Positions 30,640 to 39,924 are shown, numbered from the stretch's first letter. The stretch is 49,275 bases of DNA from Merdimonas faecigallinarum (GCA_019119285.1 DWXJ01000020.1:1-49275), one strand, 5' to 3'. Notes: generated from the letters alone by a model not told the origin. Numbers and translations are program-made.

Positions 30640-31851
30640 ATGACAAAAAATGTATATACGGTAAAGCAGGTAAATGCTTACATTAAGAATATGTTCACCC
30701 AGGATTTTATGCTGAACCGCATTTATGTGAAGGGTGAGGTTTCCAATTGCAAGTACCACACATCAGGACATATATATTTTTCGTTAAAGGACGAGTCCGG
30801 AACGATTGCCTGCGTTATGTTTGCGGGGCAGCGGAGCGGGCTCGCTTTTCGTATGAGTGAAGGGCAGCAGGTGATCGTCTTCGGCTCGGTAAGCGTCTAT
30901 GAAAGAAGCGGGTCCTATCAGCTTTATGCCAGAGAGATCCGCCTGGACGGAGAGGGACAGCTGTTCGAGCGTTTTCAGGAACTGAAGCGCAGGCTGGAAG
31001 AGATGGGGATGTTTGCGCCGGAGTACAAACAGCCGATCCCCCGCTATGTGAAGAAGGTAGGCGTGGTGACGGCTCCTACCGGTGCGGCCGTCCGGGATAT
31101 CATGAATATTTCCACAAGGCGTAATCCTTATGTACAGCTGATTCTGTATCCTGCCAAAGTACAGGGAGAAGGAGCTGCGGAAAGTATTGTCCGGGGAATC
31201 CATATGCTTGGACAGACGGATGTGGATGTGATCATCGTCGGACGAGGGGGCGGCTCTATGGAGGATCTCTGGGCATTTAACGAGGAAATCGTCGCAAGGG
31301 CGATCTTTGAATGCCAGATTCCGGTTATCTCGGCAGTGGGTCATGAGACGGATACAACGATCTCCGATTATGCGGCGGATTTGCGGGCGCCGACTCCTTC
31401 TGCGGCAGCCGAGCTGGCGGTATACGATGTCAGACAGGTGCAGTCTTATCTGGAAGAGACATCCCTGAAGCTTAGGAAGCTGCTTGGTCAGGAACTGAAG
31501 GTAAACCGGATGCGCCTTCACCAGTACTGGACGCGTATGAAGGTGCGGCATCCAAGGCAGAGGCTTCTGGATCAGCAGCAAAGAGCGGCTGATTATGAAG
31601 ACCGTCTGCGGGCCGGGATGGAGGACAGGCTTTTGAAGGCAAGGCACCGGCTTGCTCTTTATATCGAGAAAGTGAAAGCTCTTTCTCCCCTGGAGAAGCT
31701 GAATCATGGGTATGCCTATGTGCAGGACGAACGGGGCAGGAGTGTGCGGAGTATATCCGGGATCTGTAAAGGAGAGAATCTCTCTGTCTATGTGACAGAT
31801 GGTGTAATCTGCGCAGAAGTCAGAGAAGTCAAGGAGGAAAAGCATGGATAA
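30640..31851 (+). CDS. xseA: Exodeoxyribonuclease VII large subunit
   Basis: XseA is the catalytic subunit of exonuclease VII, which degrades single-stranded DNA from both ends. The N-terminal OB-fold (VYTVKQVNAYIKNMF, then VKGEVSNCKYHTSGHIYFSLKD) is followed by the catalytic region: VGVVTAPTGAAVRDI, VDVIIVGRGGGSMEDLWAFNEE and VISAVGHETDTTISDYAADLRAPTPSAAAE. A coiled-coil C-terminal region completes it. The length is 403 residues. It overlaps xseB by 8 bases. Confidence 0.96.
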   Translation: MTKNVYTVKQVNAYIKNMFTQDFMLNRIYVKGEVSNCKYHTSGHIYFSLKDESGTIACVMFAGQRSGLAFRMSEGQQVIVFGSVSVYERSGSYQLYAREIRLDGEGQLFERFQELKRRLEEMGMFAPEYKQPIPRYVKKVGVVTAPTGAAVRDIMNISTRRNPYVQLILYPAKVQGEGAAESIVRGIHMLGQTDVDVIIVGRGGGSMEDLWAFNEEIVARAIFECQIPVISAVGHETDTTISDYAADLRAPTPSAAAELAVYDVRQVQSYLEETSLKLRKLLGQELKVNRMRLHQYWTRMKVRHPRQRLLDQQQRAADYEDRLRAGMEDRLLKARHRLALYIEKVKALSPLEKLNHGYAYVQDERGRSVRSISGICKGENLSVYVTDGVICAEVREVKEEKHG

Positions 31852-32065
31852 AGCTGAAAAAAAGGAATCGCTGGAAGAGATGTTTACCGCTCTGGACGAG
31901 ACAGTGACAAAGATGGAGACAGAAGAACTTTCCCTGGAGGATTCCTTTACACTCTATCATAAAGGTATGGAACTGTTAAAAAAATGCAATGAGGCAATTG
32001 ACCAGGTAGAAAAAAAGATGCTGGTCCTGGATGAAGAAGGAGATACGCATGAGTTTGAATTGTGA
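31844..32065 (+). CDS. xseB: Exodeoxyribonuclease VII small subunit
   Basis: A 73-residue acidic helical protein that binds the coiled coils of XseA. The SLEEMFTALDETVTKMETEELSLEDSF segment and the YHKGMELLKKCNEAIDQVEKKM helix are characteristic. AAGGAGG lies inside the end of xseA. Its last 17 bases overlap the ispA start, so xseA, xseB and ispA are translationally coupled. Confidence 0.94.
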   Translation: MDKAEKKESLEEMFTALDETVTKMETEELSLEDSFTLYHKGMELLKKCNEAIDQVEKKMLVLDEEGDTHEFEL

Positions 32066-32951
32066 TTTCAAAGAACAGATGAATCAGAAAGTCCATTCAG
32101 TGGAAGAGATCCTGCAGGAGTATCTTCCCAGACAGAAGGGACGCCAGAGCATCATTATGGAGGCTATGTGTTACAGTCTCATGGCCGGAGGAAAGCGGCT
32201 CAGACCGCTTCTGATGAGCGAGACCTTCCGGCTGTTTCCCGGAAAATCCCGTGCGCTCCATCCATTTATGGCTGCAATTGAGATGATCCATACGTACTCC
32301 CTGGTCCATGATGATCTTCCGGCCATGGATAATGATGAATACCGGCGGGGCAGAAAAACCACCCATGTGGTATATGGAGAAGATATGGGGATCCTTGCGG
32401 GAGACGCGCTTTTAAATTATGCCTTTGAAACGGCGTTCCGGGCTTTTGTCCTGGATCCGGAGGACAGCCTGACCATTGGACGCGCCTTATCAGTGCTGGG
32501 AGAGAAGGCCGGAATCTACGGAATGATCGGCGGACAGGTGATCGATGTAAAAGAGACCGGGCATGCGGTTTCCAAAGAGGTTCTGGATACCATATATAAG
32601 CTGAAAACAGCGGCGCTGATTGAGGCGGCCATGATGATCGGGGCCATCCTTGGCGGCGCGTCAGAAGAAGAAGTAAAGAAGACAGAGCAGATCGCCTGCA
32701 ATGTAGGCATCGCATTCCAGATCCAGGACGATATTCTGGATGTGACGAGTACCAGCGAGGTGCTGGGAAAGCCGGTACACAGTGATGAAAAGAATGAAAA
32801 AACAACCTATGTGACACTGATGGGAGTCGAAGAGGCCGGAAGAAAAGTACAGGAACTTTCCGACGAGGCAGTATCCCTGCTTCATCAGCTTCCGGGAGAA
32901 CATGAGTTTCTGGAGCAGCTGCTTCTTGCGCTGATCCACAGAGACAGATAG
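32049..32951 (+). CDS. ispA: Polyprenyl (farnesyl/geranylgeranyl) diphosphate synthase
   Basis: A short-chain trans-prenyl transferase that condenses isopentenyl diphosphate with allylic diphosphates. The first aspartate-rich motif DDLPAMDND lies near 88-96 and the second DDILD near 227-231. AGGKRLRPLL and the TYVTLMG block are also present. The two residues inserted in the first motif are typical of bacterial FPP/GGPP synthases; product length cannot be decided. The length is 300 residues. ATG 32049 is favoured by GAAGGAG seven bases ahead. It lies before dxs, so the isoprenoid genes are grouped. Confidence 0.92.
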   Translation: MSLNCDFKEQMNQKVHSVEEILQEYLPRQKGRQSIIMEAMCYSLMAGGKRLRPLLMSETFRLFPGKSRALHPFMAAIEMIHTYSLVHDDLPAMDNDEYRRGRKTTHVVYGEDMGILAGDALLNYAFETAFRAFVLDPEDSLTIGRALSVLGEKAGIYGMIGGQVIDVKETGHAVSKEVLDTIYKLKTAALIEAAMMIGAILGGASEEEVKKTEQIACNVGIAFQIQDDILDVTSTSEVLGKPVHSDEKNEKTTYVTLMGVEEAGRKVQELSDEAVSLLHQLPGEHEFLEQLLLALIHRDR

Positions 32952-32966
32952 AAAGAGGGCTGTCTT

Positions 32967-34826
32967 ATGGTATTAGATAAGATACAGAAGGAAAATGATA
33001 TCAAGAAACTGTCAGAAGAAGAATTAGAAATACTGCCGGGTGAGATCCGTAAGTTTCTGCTGGAAAAGGTCAGTGTGACCGGAGGCCATCTGGCTTCCAA
33101 TCTGGGAGTGGTAGAACTGACCATGGCGATGCATCTGGTGTTTGACCTTCCAGAAGACAAGCTGATCTGGGATGTGGGGCATCAGTCATACACACATAAG
33201 CTGCTGACCGGACGCAGGGAGGGATTTGAGGATCTGCGTAAATTTGGCGGTATGAGCGGTTTCCCCAAACGCAAGGAGAGCCCCTGCGACGCCTTTGATA
33301 CGGGACACAGTTCTACTTCTATTTCTGCAGGTCTTGGCTATGTGCATGCCAGAGATATTAAAGGGGAAGACTATCATGTCGTGTCGGTGATCGGCGATGG
33401 GGCCATGACCGGCGGCATGGCTTATGAGGCGCTGAATAACGCGGCTTCCTTGAAAACTAATTTTATCATGATCTTAAATGACAACCACATGTCTATTTCC
33501 GAAAATGTGGGAGGCATGTCGGCTTACCTTGCAAGGCTGAGGACAGCGGATATTTATACCGGCCTGAAAAAAGGAGTGACAAGCGCGCTTCACACCGTGC
33601 CACTGGTAGGAGATCACATGATCAGCCAGATCCGCAAGACCAAGAGCAGCATCAAACAGCTGGTGGTGCCGGGCATGTTCTTTGAAGATATGGGGATCAC
33701 TTATCTGGGACCGATCCCCGGCCACAATCTTTCACTTTTATGCCGCGCGCTCCGGGAGGCGGCCAGGGTGGAAGGGCCGGTGCTGGTCCATGTGATGACG
33801 CAAAAAGGAAAAGGATACGGCCCTGCGGAAGAGCAGCCGGATAAGTTCCACGGCGTCGGCCCGTTCCAGGTACAGACAGGTGAGATAAAAGAAGAAAAGA
33901 AAAAAGATACGTATACCGATGTGTTTGGAAAAGTGCTGTGCGACTGTGCGGCGAAAAATGATAAGATCGCTGCGATCACGGCTGCCATGGCAGACGGAAC
34001 GGGACTCAAGAGATTCGCCAGACGATATCCTGACCGGTTCTTTGACGTGGGGATTGCGGAAGGACATGCAGTCACGTTTGCGGCCGGACTGGCTGCCGGA
34101 GGGTTAAAACCGGTGTTTGCAGTGTATTCTTCCTTCCTGCAAAGAGGGTATGATCAGATCATCCATGATGTGGCGCTTCAGAATCTGCCTGTGGTATTTG
34201 CAGTGGACCGGGCCGGACTGGTGGGAAGCGATGGAGAGACCCATCAGGGAATCTTTGACCTGTCTTATCTGGGAAGCATCCCCAACATGACAGTCCTGTC
34301 GCCCAAGCACAAATGGGAACTGGCCGATATGCTCCGCTTTGCGCTTTGTCACGACGGACCTGTCGCGATCCGGTATCCCAGAGGCGCAGCCCTGGATCAG
34401 TACCAGGAATACCGGGCGCCTGTGGAATATGGAAAAAGTGAAATGATCGTCCGTGAAAAAGGGATCGCGCTTGTCAGCATCGGCCATATGTTTGAAGAAG
34501 CCGAAGAGGTAAGAAGAAGACTGAAAGAAAAAGAATACGACTGTACCCTTGTAAACGGCAGATTTGTAAAGCCCATTGATCAGGAGATGATCCGGGAACT
34601 GAGTAAAACCCACGACTGGATCGTTACACTGGAAGAAAACGTGGAGACGGGAGGATATGGGCAGCAGGTACAGACCTTTGTGTGCCAGGAAAATCTTCCG
34701 GTCCGGGTACTTGTCGTCGCGCTTCCTGACGCGTATATTGAACACGGAAATGTATCGATCCTCCGGAAAGAGGCAGGCATTGATGCAGATTCCGTAGTAA
34801 AAAAGATTGAGAGAACCATCTGCTAA
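32967..34826 (+). CDS. dxs: 1-deoxy-D-xylulose-5-phosphate synthase
   Basis: DXS condenses pyruvate and glyceraldehyde 3-phosphate, the first step of the MEP isoprenoid pathway, using thiamine diphosphate. Landmarks are GGHLASNLGVVELT, WDVGHQSYTHKLLTGR, the ThDP-binding GDGAMTGGMAYEALNNA (about 143-159), DVGIAEGHAVTFAAG and DRAGLVGSDGETHQG. The C-terminal domain has TLEENVETGGYG. The length is 619 residues. It follows ispA by 15 bases. Confidence 0.97.
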   Translation: MVLDKIQKENDIKKLSEEELEILPGEIRKFLLEKVSVTGGHLASNLGVVELTMAMHLVFDLPEDKLIWDVGHQSYTHKLLTGRREGFEDLRKFGGMSGFPKRKESPCDAFDTGHSSTSISAGLGYVHARDIKGEDYHVVSVIGDGAMTGGMAYEALNNAASLKTNFIMILNDNHMSISENVGGMSAYLARLRTADIYTGLKKGVTSALHTVPLVGDHMISQIRKTKSSIKQLVVPGMFFEDMGITYLGPIPGHNLSLLCRALREAARVEGPVLVHVMTQKGKGYGPAEEQPDKFHGVGPFQVQTGEIKEEKKKDTYTDVFGKVLCDCAAKNDKIAAITAAMADGTGLKRFARRYPDRFFDVGIAEGHAVTFAAGLAAGGLKPVFAVYSSFLQRGYDQIIHDVALQNLPVVFAVDRAGLVGSDGETHQGIFDLSYLGSIPNMTVLSPKHKWELADMLRFALCHDGPVAIRYPRGAALDQYQEYRAPVEYGKSEMIVREKGIALVSIGHMFEEAEEVRRRLKEKEYDCTLVNGRFVKPIDQEMIRELSKTHDWIVTLEENVETGGYGQQVQTFVCQENLPVRVLVVALPDAYIEHGNVSILRKEAGIDADSVVKKIERTIC

Positions 34827-34840
34827 AGACAGGAGAGAAC

Positions 34841-35647
34841 ATGAAAGAACGATTGGATGTATTACTGGTCAGACGAAATCTTGCCGCATCAAGAGAAAAG
34901 GCAAAAGCGATCATTATGTCAGGCAATGTATTTGTAGACGGCCAGAGAGAAGATAAAGCAGGAACAACATTTCCGGAGGAAGTGCAGATTGAAGTAAGAG
35001 GGCATACGCTTCCTTATGTCAGCAGAGGCGGCCTGAAACTGGAAAAGGCTCTGAAGCATTTTGACGTCAGCGTAGAAGGAAAGGTCTGTACAGACGTAGG
35101 TTCTTCTACCGGCGGATTTACGGACTGCATGCTGCAAAACGGCGCCAGAAAGGTGTATGCCATCGACGTGGGCAGAGGACAGCTGGACTGGAAGCTTAGA
35201 CAGGATCCAAGGGTCGTCTGCATGGAAAAAACGAATATCCGGTATGTCACGCCGGAAGATCTGGGAGAACCGGTGGAATTTTCTTCCATTGATGTTTCCT
35301 TTATTTCTCTTACGAAGGTACTGCAGCCGATCCGGAACTATCTGAGTGATGACGGAGAGATCGTTGCTCTTATCAAGCCGCAGTTTGAAGCGGGAAGAGA
35401 AAAGGTTGGAAAAAAAGGCGTGGTACGGGAAAAAAGCACGCACCTGGAGGTCATTGCCAAAGTGATCGATTATGCGGTTTCCATCGGCTTTTTTGTACAG
35501 GAACTGGAGTTTTCTCCGATCAAAGGACCGGAAGGAAATATTGAATACCTGGTACATCTGAAGAAGACGGAATGTCCGGGATCACTGATCGATGAGAAGA
35601 AACAGGCGGAAATCGTAGATCTTGCATTTGATACACTAGCAAAATAA
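34841..35647 (+). CDS. tlyA: TlyA family RNA methyltransferase
   Basis: TlyA-family proteins are 2'-O-methyltransferases; the mycobacterial member methylates 16S and 23S rRNA and its loss gives capreomycin resistance. The old name hemolysin is misleading. An S4 RNA-binding domain (ERLDVLLVRRNLAASREKAKAIIMSGNVFVDG, residues 2-33 onward) is followed by an FtsJ/RrmJ-type methyltransferase with VGSSTGGFTDCML near 86-98 and DVSFISLTKVL. The length of 268 is usual. The dxs-tlyA-nadK-argR-recN order is common in Firmicutes. Confidence 0.93.
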   Translation: MKERLDVLLVRRNLAASREKAKAIIMSGNVFVDGQREDKAGTTFPEEVQIEVRGHTLPYVSRGGLKLEKALKHFDVSVEGKVCTDVGSSTGGFTDCMLQNGARKVYAIDVGRGQLDWKLRQDPRVVCMEKTNIRYVTPEDLGEPVEFSSIDVSFISLTKVLQPIRNYLSDDGEIVALIKPQFEAGREKVGKKGVVREKSTHLEVIAKVIDYAVSIGFFVQELEFSPIKGPEGNIEYLVHLKKTECPGSLIDEKKQAEIVDLAFDTLAK

Positions 35648-35664
35648 CAGAAGGATCAGAAACT

Positions 35665-36498
35665 ATGGACCATTTTTTGATTGTAACAAACGACGGAAAA
35701 GATATTGACCACAGCGTGACTGCAAAGGTGCGCAGATTACTGGAAGAAAAAGGGAAAACCTGCACCCTTTGCCGCAAGGATGAAAAGAAAATGATTATCC
35801 GGGAGTCTATACCGCCTGAACTGGACTGCGCCATCGTGATCGGCGGCGACGGCAGTCTGATCGAGGTGGCAAGAGTGCTCTGGAAGCGGGATGTGCCGGT
35901 TCTGGGGATCAATATGGGGACGCTTGGCTATCTGACAGAGGTTGAAGTCACGCATATTGAAGAGGCGGTCACGCAGATCGCGGAAGGCAGATACGAGCTG
36001 GAAAACCGCATGATGCTGGAAGGCGTTTTTGAAGGACAGAAAGAAGATGTGGCTTTGAATGATATCGTGGTGTGCAGGAAAGGAGAGCCCCATGTGATCC
36101 ATTTCCGGCTGTATGTCAACGGGGCGCTTCTCAATTCCTATGAGGCGGACGGGATCATCATCTCTACGCCTACCGGTTCTACAGCCTATAACCTGTCGGC
36201 CGGCGGCCCGATCGTGGAACCCACCGCAGAATTGATCGTGATCACGCCGATCTGTTCCCACGCACTGAATACCAGCAGCATCGTGCTCTCTCCGGAGGAC
36301 GAGATCACAGTGGAGATCGGCATGGGACGCAATGAAATGGAAGAAGAGGTGTCTGTCAGCTTTGACGGGGCAGATACGAGAACCCTGAAAACAGGAGAAT
36401 GGGTGAAGATCCGCAGGGCGAAAGCTTCTACAAAGTTTGTCAAGCTGAGCAGAGTCAGCTTTCTGGAAACACTCCGCAGAAAAATGAAGGGGAATTAA
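35665..36498 (+). CDS. nadK: NAD kinase
   Basis: NadK phosphorylates NAD to NADP. The nucleotide-binding GGDGSLIEVAR begins at about residue 60, followed by GINMGTLGYLTEV. The TPTGSTAYNLSAGGPIVEP block is near 170-188, and SFDGAD closes the C-terminal domain. The length is 277 residues. It lies 18 bases after tlyA in the same close-packed run. Confidence 0.95.
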   Translation: MDHFLIVTNDGKDIDHSVTAKVRRLLEEKGKTCTLCRKDEKKMIIRESIPPELDCAIVIGGDGSLIEVARVLWKRDVPVLGINMGTLGYLTEVEVTHIEEAVTQIAEGRYELENRMMLEGVFEGQKEDVALNDIVVCRKGEPHVIHFRLYVNGALLNSYEADGIIISTPTGSTAYNLSAGGPIVEPTAELIVITPICSHALNTSSIVLSPEDEITVEIGMGRNEMEEEVSVSFDGADTRTLKTGEWVKIRRAKASTKFVKLSRVSFLETLRRKMKGN

Positions 36499-36516
36499 TG
36501 CAAAGGGGATAAAGAC

Positions 36517-36966
36517 ATGAAAGTAAACAGACATGCAAAAATCATCGAACTGATCAACAAATATCATATCGAGACCCAGGAGGAACTGGCTGATTATCTG
36601 AATCAGGAAGGCTTTACGGTGACCCAGGCGACCGTTTCCAGAGATATCCGGGATCTGAAGCTGACGAAGATCCCTTCTGAGAATGGCAAACAGCGATACG
36701 CTCTTCATCAGACTTCGGGATCAGGCATGAGTGAGAAGTATATCCGGGTGCTGAAGGACGGCTATGTATCCATGGATATGGCCCAGAACATCCTGGTGAT
36801 CAAAACGGTGGCCGGGATGGCTATGGCAGTGGCTGCTGCCCTGGACGCAATGAAATGGAATGAAGTGGTGGGCTGTATCGCAGGAGACGACACGATTCTG
36901 TGCGCGATCCGCAGTACAGAGGACACGGTAAAGGTCATGGATAAGATCGGAAGGATTGTATTGTAG
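36517..36966 (+). CDS. argR: Arginine repressor
   Basis: ArgR/AhrC is an arginine-binding hexameric regulator of arginine synthesis and breakdown genes. The N-terminal winged helix-turn-helix (residues 1-65) shows ETQEELADYLNQEGFTVTQATVSRDIRDLKL. The C-terminal arginine-binding domain has GCIAGDDTILCAIR with the conserved DD near 125. The length is 149 residues. The location just before recN is a well-known conserved arrangement. No ARG box was evident near ArgR itself. Confidence 0.95.
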   Translation: MKVNRHAKIIELINKYHIETQEELADYLNQEGFTVTQATVSRDIRDLKLTKIPSENGKQRYALHQTSGSGMSEKYIRVLKDGYVSMDMAQNILVIKTVAGMAMAVAAALDAMKWNEVVGCIAGDDTILCAIRSTEDTVKVMDKIGRIVL

Positions 36967-36974
36967 GAGGAAGG

Positions 36975-38669
36975 ATGTTACAGAATTTACATGTCAAAAA
37001 TCTGGCCCTGATCGATGAGATCGAGGTGGAATTTCAGGACGGACTGAATATCCTGACCGGAGAAACCGGCGCGGGGAAGTCCATCATCCTCGGATCGGTA
37101 AATCTTGCCCTGGGAGCCAGATATCACAAAGATATCCTGAGGCCGGGCGCAGAATACGGATTTGTAGAAATTACGTTCCATCTGGAAAACGAACGGCAGA
37201 AGCAAAGATTAAGGGAACTGGATATCTATCCGGAAGAGGGAATGGTAACGCTTTCCAGACGTCTGATGCAGGGAAAAAGCGTCAGCAGGATCAATGGCGA
37301 GACTGTCACAACCGGGCTTCTTAAGGAGGCGGCCTCGATCCTGATCGATATTCACGGACAGCATGAACACCAGTCGCTTCTGTATAAGAAGAATCATCTG
37401 GATCTTACAGATGCCTATGCCAAAGATCTGATCAAGGACGAGAAGGAACGGACGGCAAAGGCTTATCAGGAATACCGGTCCTGTCAGAAAAAGCTTGCAG
37501 AGTCGCAGAGCGATGAGTCCCAGCGGGCAAAGGAACTGGATTTCCTCCGGTTTGAGGTCCGGGAGATCCGGGAGGCCGGATTAAAACCCGGCGAAGACGA
37601 AGAACTGGAAACCCTTTACCGTAAAATGACAAATGCCAGGAGAATTTCCGATGGCATAGAGGAGGCTTATGCTTATACCAGTGCCGGCAGCGGCAATGCC
37701 AGCGACGCATTAAGCCGTGCCATCCGCTCCCTTTCAGATACGGCTTCTTTGGATGAGAGAGCCGGAGAACTTTATGAACAGCTTTCAGAAATTGACAGTC
37801 TGCTTAACGACTTCAACCGGGAACTGGCAGAATACGGGAAATCCTGTGAATTTTCCGAAGAAGAGTTTGCCGCTGCAGAGAGCCGGTTAAATGAGATCAA
37901 TCATCTGAAGACAAAATACGGCAACCGGATCGAAGAGATTCTTGCCTATTGTGAGAAACAGGAAGAGAGGATTGGAGAACTGGAAAATTATGACCAGTAT
38001 GTGGAAGATCTCCGGTCCGCTCTTCGGAATACAGAAGAAGAATTAAAAGATGCATCCTCCAGGCTGTCCGGGATTCGAAAGGAACAGGCGGCGCGGATGC
38101 AGCGGGAGATTGAACAGGGATTAAGAGAACTGAATTTTGAAAAGGTCCAGTTTGAGATCTGTTTTTCGCAGACACCGGATTATACGGCGCAGGGAACGGA
38201 TGACATAGAATTCAGAATCTCCATGAATCCGGGACAGCCGGCAAGACCGCTTGCGGAAGTGGCATCCGGCGGAGAACTGTCCAGGATCATGCTGGCGATC
38301 AAGACGGTGATGGCAAAGAAGGATGATATTGAGACATTGATCTTTGACGAGATCGATGTGGGGATCAGCGGAAGGACGGCCCAGAAAGTCTCTGAAAAGA
38401 TGGCTTTGATCGGCGGAGTGCACCAGGTGATCTGTATCACGCACCTGGCCCAGATCGCGGCGATGGCGGATCATCATTACCGGATCGAGAAAAAAGTGGA
38501 AGACGGGGACACCCGTACACAGATCAGTCTGCTTTCGGATAAAGAGGCAGAGGAAGAACTTGCAAGGATCCTGGGAGGCGCGCAGATTACTGATACGGTG
38601 ATGAAAAGCGCCGCAGAAATGAAAAGTCTTGCTAAGGAGAAAAAAAACAGTCTCAGGAGCACCGGTTAA
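36975..38669 (+). CDS. recN: DNA repair protein RecN
   Basis: RecN is an SMC-like ATPase that acts early in double-strand break repair. The Walker A motif GETGAGKS is at residues 29-36. A long coiled-coil middle covers about 150-380. The ABC signature SGGELSRIMLAIK lies near 430 and Walker B TLIFDEIDVGISG near 453-465, then CITHLAQIAAMADHHY. The length is 564 residues. It starts nine bases after argR and ends at a strong terminator. Confidence 0.96.
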   Translation: MLQNLHVKNLALIDEIEVEFQDGLNILTGETGAGKSIILGSVNLALGARYHKDILRPGAEYGFVEITFHLENERQKQRLRELDIYPEEGMVTLSRRLMQGKSVSRINGETVTTGLLKEAASILIDIHGQHEHQSLLYKKNHLDLTDAYAKDLIKDEKERTAKAYQEYRSCQKKLAESQSDESQRAKELDFLRFEVREIREAGLKPGEDEELETLYRKMTNARRISDGIEEAYAYTSAGSGNASDALSRAIRSLSDTASLDERAGELYEQLSEIDSLLNDFNRELAEYGKSCEFSEEEFAAAESRLNEINHLKTKYGNRIEEILAYCEKQEERIGELENYDQYVEDLRSALRNTEEELKDASSRLSGIRKEQAARMQREIEQGLRELNFEKVQFEICFSQTPDYTAQGTDDIEFRISMNPGQPARPLAEVASGGELSRIMLAIKTVMAKKDDIETLIFDEIDVGISGRTAQKVSEKMALIGGVHQVICITHLAQIAAMADHHYRIEKKVEDGDTRTQISLLSDKEAEEELARILGGAQITDTVMKSAAEMKSLAKEKKNSLRSTG

Positions 38670-38692
38670 AATCAGAAAAACGTCACATAATA
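38664..38692 (+). promoter_or_regulatory. Candidate forespore (sigma-G/F) promoter of spoIVB
   Basis: GGTTA (38664-38668), 17 bases and CATAATA (38686-38692). The -10 fits the sigma-G pattern CATNNTA perfectly; the -35 is a partial match. Transcription would begin near 38698-38700, within the left arm of the recN terminator. Forespore expression of spoIVB is known in Bacillus. Confidence 0.4.
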
Positions 38693-38726
38693 AGATAGAT
38701 GTCGAGACAGGCATCTATCTTTTTTA
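38692..38726 (+). terminator. recN intrinsic terminator
   Basis: AGATAGATG (38693-38701) pairs with CATCTATCT (38712-38720) around TCGAGACAGG and is followed by a T-run. An outer CACATAA/TTATGTG pairing can extend the stem beyond the T-run. It separates the housekeeping run from spoIVB. Confidence 0.85.
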
Positions 38727-38741
38727 TGTGAGGGAAGAGAT

Positions 38742-39812
38742 ATGAGAAAATACTGGTATCGAAGAATTTTAATTATGGCGGTGGTTTTTTCTGTGGCGGT
38801 CGGCGGAAGTTACTATCTGATCCGGAACCGGCAGGAGGAACTAAAGCAGGAAGTAAACGCCGGGACAGCAGGCAGCGGACTTGTGATCCCTGGCGGCATG
38901 CCGATCGGGATTTATCTGGAGACAGACGGAGTGATGGTCCTTGGTACACAGGCCGTTCCCGGGACCGGCGGGATCGAAAAAGAGCCGGCAAGGAATCTGG
39001 TTTCGGCAGGAGACTATATTACTGCGATCAATGGAACAAAGATCCGCAAGAAAACAGAACTGATTGAGGCGGTGAATCAGCTGGATCAGGAAGACGTGGT
39101 CCTTGACATTGAACGGGATGGCAGTGAAACCAAAGTCCGGTTCCAGGCAGTGGCGGATGACGACGGGGATTACAAGCTCGGCATCTGGGTGCGGGATAAT
39201 GCACAGGGACTTGGAACCATCACATTTCTGAATGCAGACAGTCAGTTTGGCGCACTGGGACACGGCATCCATGATGTAGATACCAGCCAGCTTCTCAAGA
39301 CGTCGAAAGGAACCGTCTATTCCACCAGTATAAAAGATGTGCAGAAAGGCACCAGTGGAAATCCGGGCGGAATGGAAGGGATCATTGTCTACAACAATTA
39401 TAATGTACTGGGGAGTATTTCTAAAAATACAGAAGAAGGGATTTACGGAAAGATTGACCGGATCGATGCTCTTTTTGGGGATCAGACGCCGATGGAGACA
39501 GCCGTAAGAGATGAGATCAGGGAAGGGCCGGCAGTGATCCGCTGCGCAGTGGAGGGGGATGTAAAAGAATATGAGATTCGTATTACAAAAGTTGACAGAC
39601 ATGCCCAGGAAGTGAACAAAGGGCTGGAGATTGAAGTGACAGATGAAAGACTTCTTAAGGCAGCAGGCGGGATCGTCCAGGGAATGAGCGGAAGCCCCAT
39701 CATCCAGAACGGGAAACTAATCGGAGCGGTCACGCATGTCTTTGTAAAAGACTCTTCCAGGGGGTATGGAATCTTCATCGAAAACATGCTGAAAAATGTC
39801 GATTCCCCCTAA
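38742..39812 (+). CDS. spoIVB: SpoIVB peptidase (S55)
   Basis: SpoIVB is secreted from the forespore and cleaves SpoIVFA, releasing the block on pro-sigma-K processing. There is one N-terminal membrane segment (about 9-27), a PDZ domain (about 75-150, NLVSAGDYITAINGTKIRKKTELIEAVNQL), then the SpoIVB protease domain with GALGHGIHD near 169-177 and the serine motif GMSGSPIIQNGKLIGAVTHV near 313. The length of 356 is somewhat below the Bacillus protein. It is followed by spo0A, the standard pair. Confidence 0.95.
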   Translation: MRKYWYRRILIMAVVFSVAVGGSYYLIRNRQEELKQEVNAGTAGSGLVIPGGMPIGIYLETDGVMVLGTQAVPGTGGIEKEPARNLVSAGDYITAINGTKIRKKTELIEAVNQLDQEDVVLDIERDGSETKVRFQAVADDDGDYKLGIWVRDNAQGLGTITFLNADSQFGALGHGIHDVDTSQLLKTSKGTVYSTSIKDVQKGTSGNPGGMEGIIVYNNYNVLGSISKNTEEGIYGKIDRIDALFGDQTPMETAVRDEIREGPAVIRCAVEGDVKEYEIRITKVDRHAQEVNKGLEIEVTDERLLKAAGGIVQGMSGSPIIQNGKLIGAVTHVFVKDSSRGYGIFIENMLKNVDSP

Positions 39813-39843
39813 TCCTGTCGAGAATTGTTCCGGTTTTCCGACA
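39797..39843 (+). promoter_or_regulatory. Cluster of 0A-like boxes upstream of spo0A
   Basis: TGTCGAT (39797-39803), TGTCGAG (39816-39822) and, on the opposite strand, TGTCGGA (39843-39837) each differ by one base from the Spo0A box TGTCGAA. They end nine bases before the -35 of the spo0A promoter. A related GTCGAG lies on the minus strand at 39890-39885, downstream of the -10. Confidence 0.55.
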
Positions 39844-39851
39844 GCAATTTC

Positions 39852-39880
39852 TTGCCTTGCCAGCTTTCGAATTATATAAT
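39852..39880 (+). promoter_or_regulatory. Promoter of spo0A
   Basis: TTGCCT (39852-39857), a 17-base spacer and a perfect TATAAT (39875-39880) lie 45 bases before spo0A. I did not find a convincing sigma-H element. Confidence 0.7.
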
Positions 39881-39924
39881 TTATCTCGACGGTTTTCTGT
39901 AAGGAGAAGGAGGCATAAGGCAAA

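Noticed and set aside
34841..35647. TlyA as a haemolysin
   Set aside because: The S4 plus FtsJ-type methyltransferase architecture and the housekeeping neighbourhood indicate an RNA methyltransferase.
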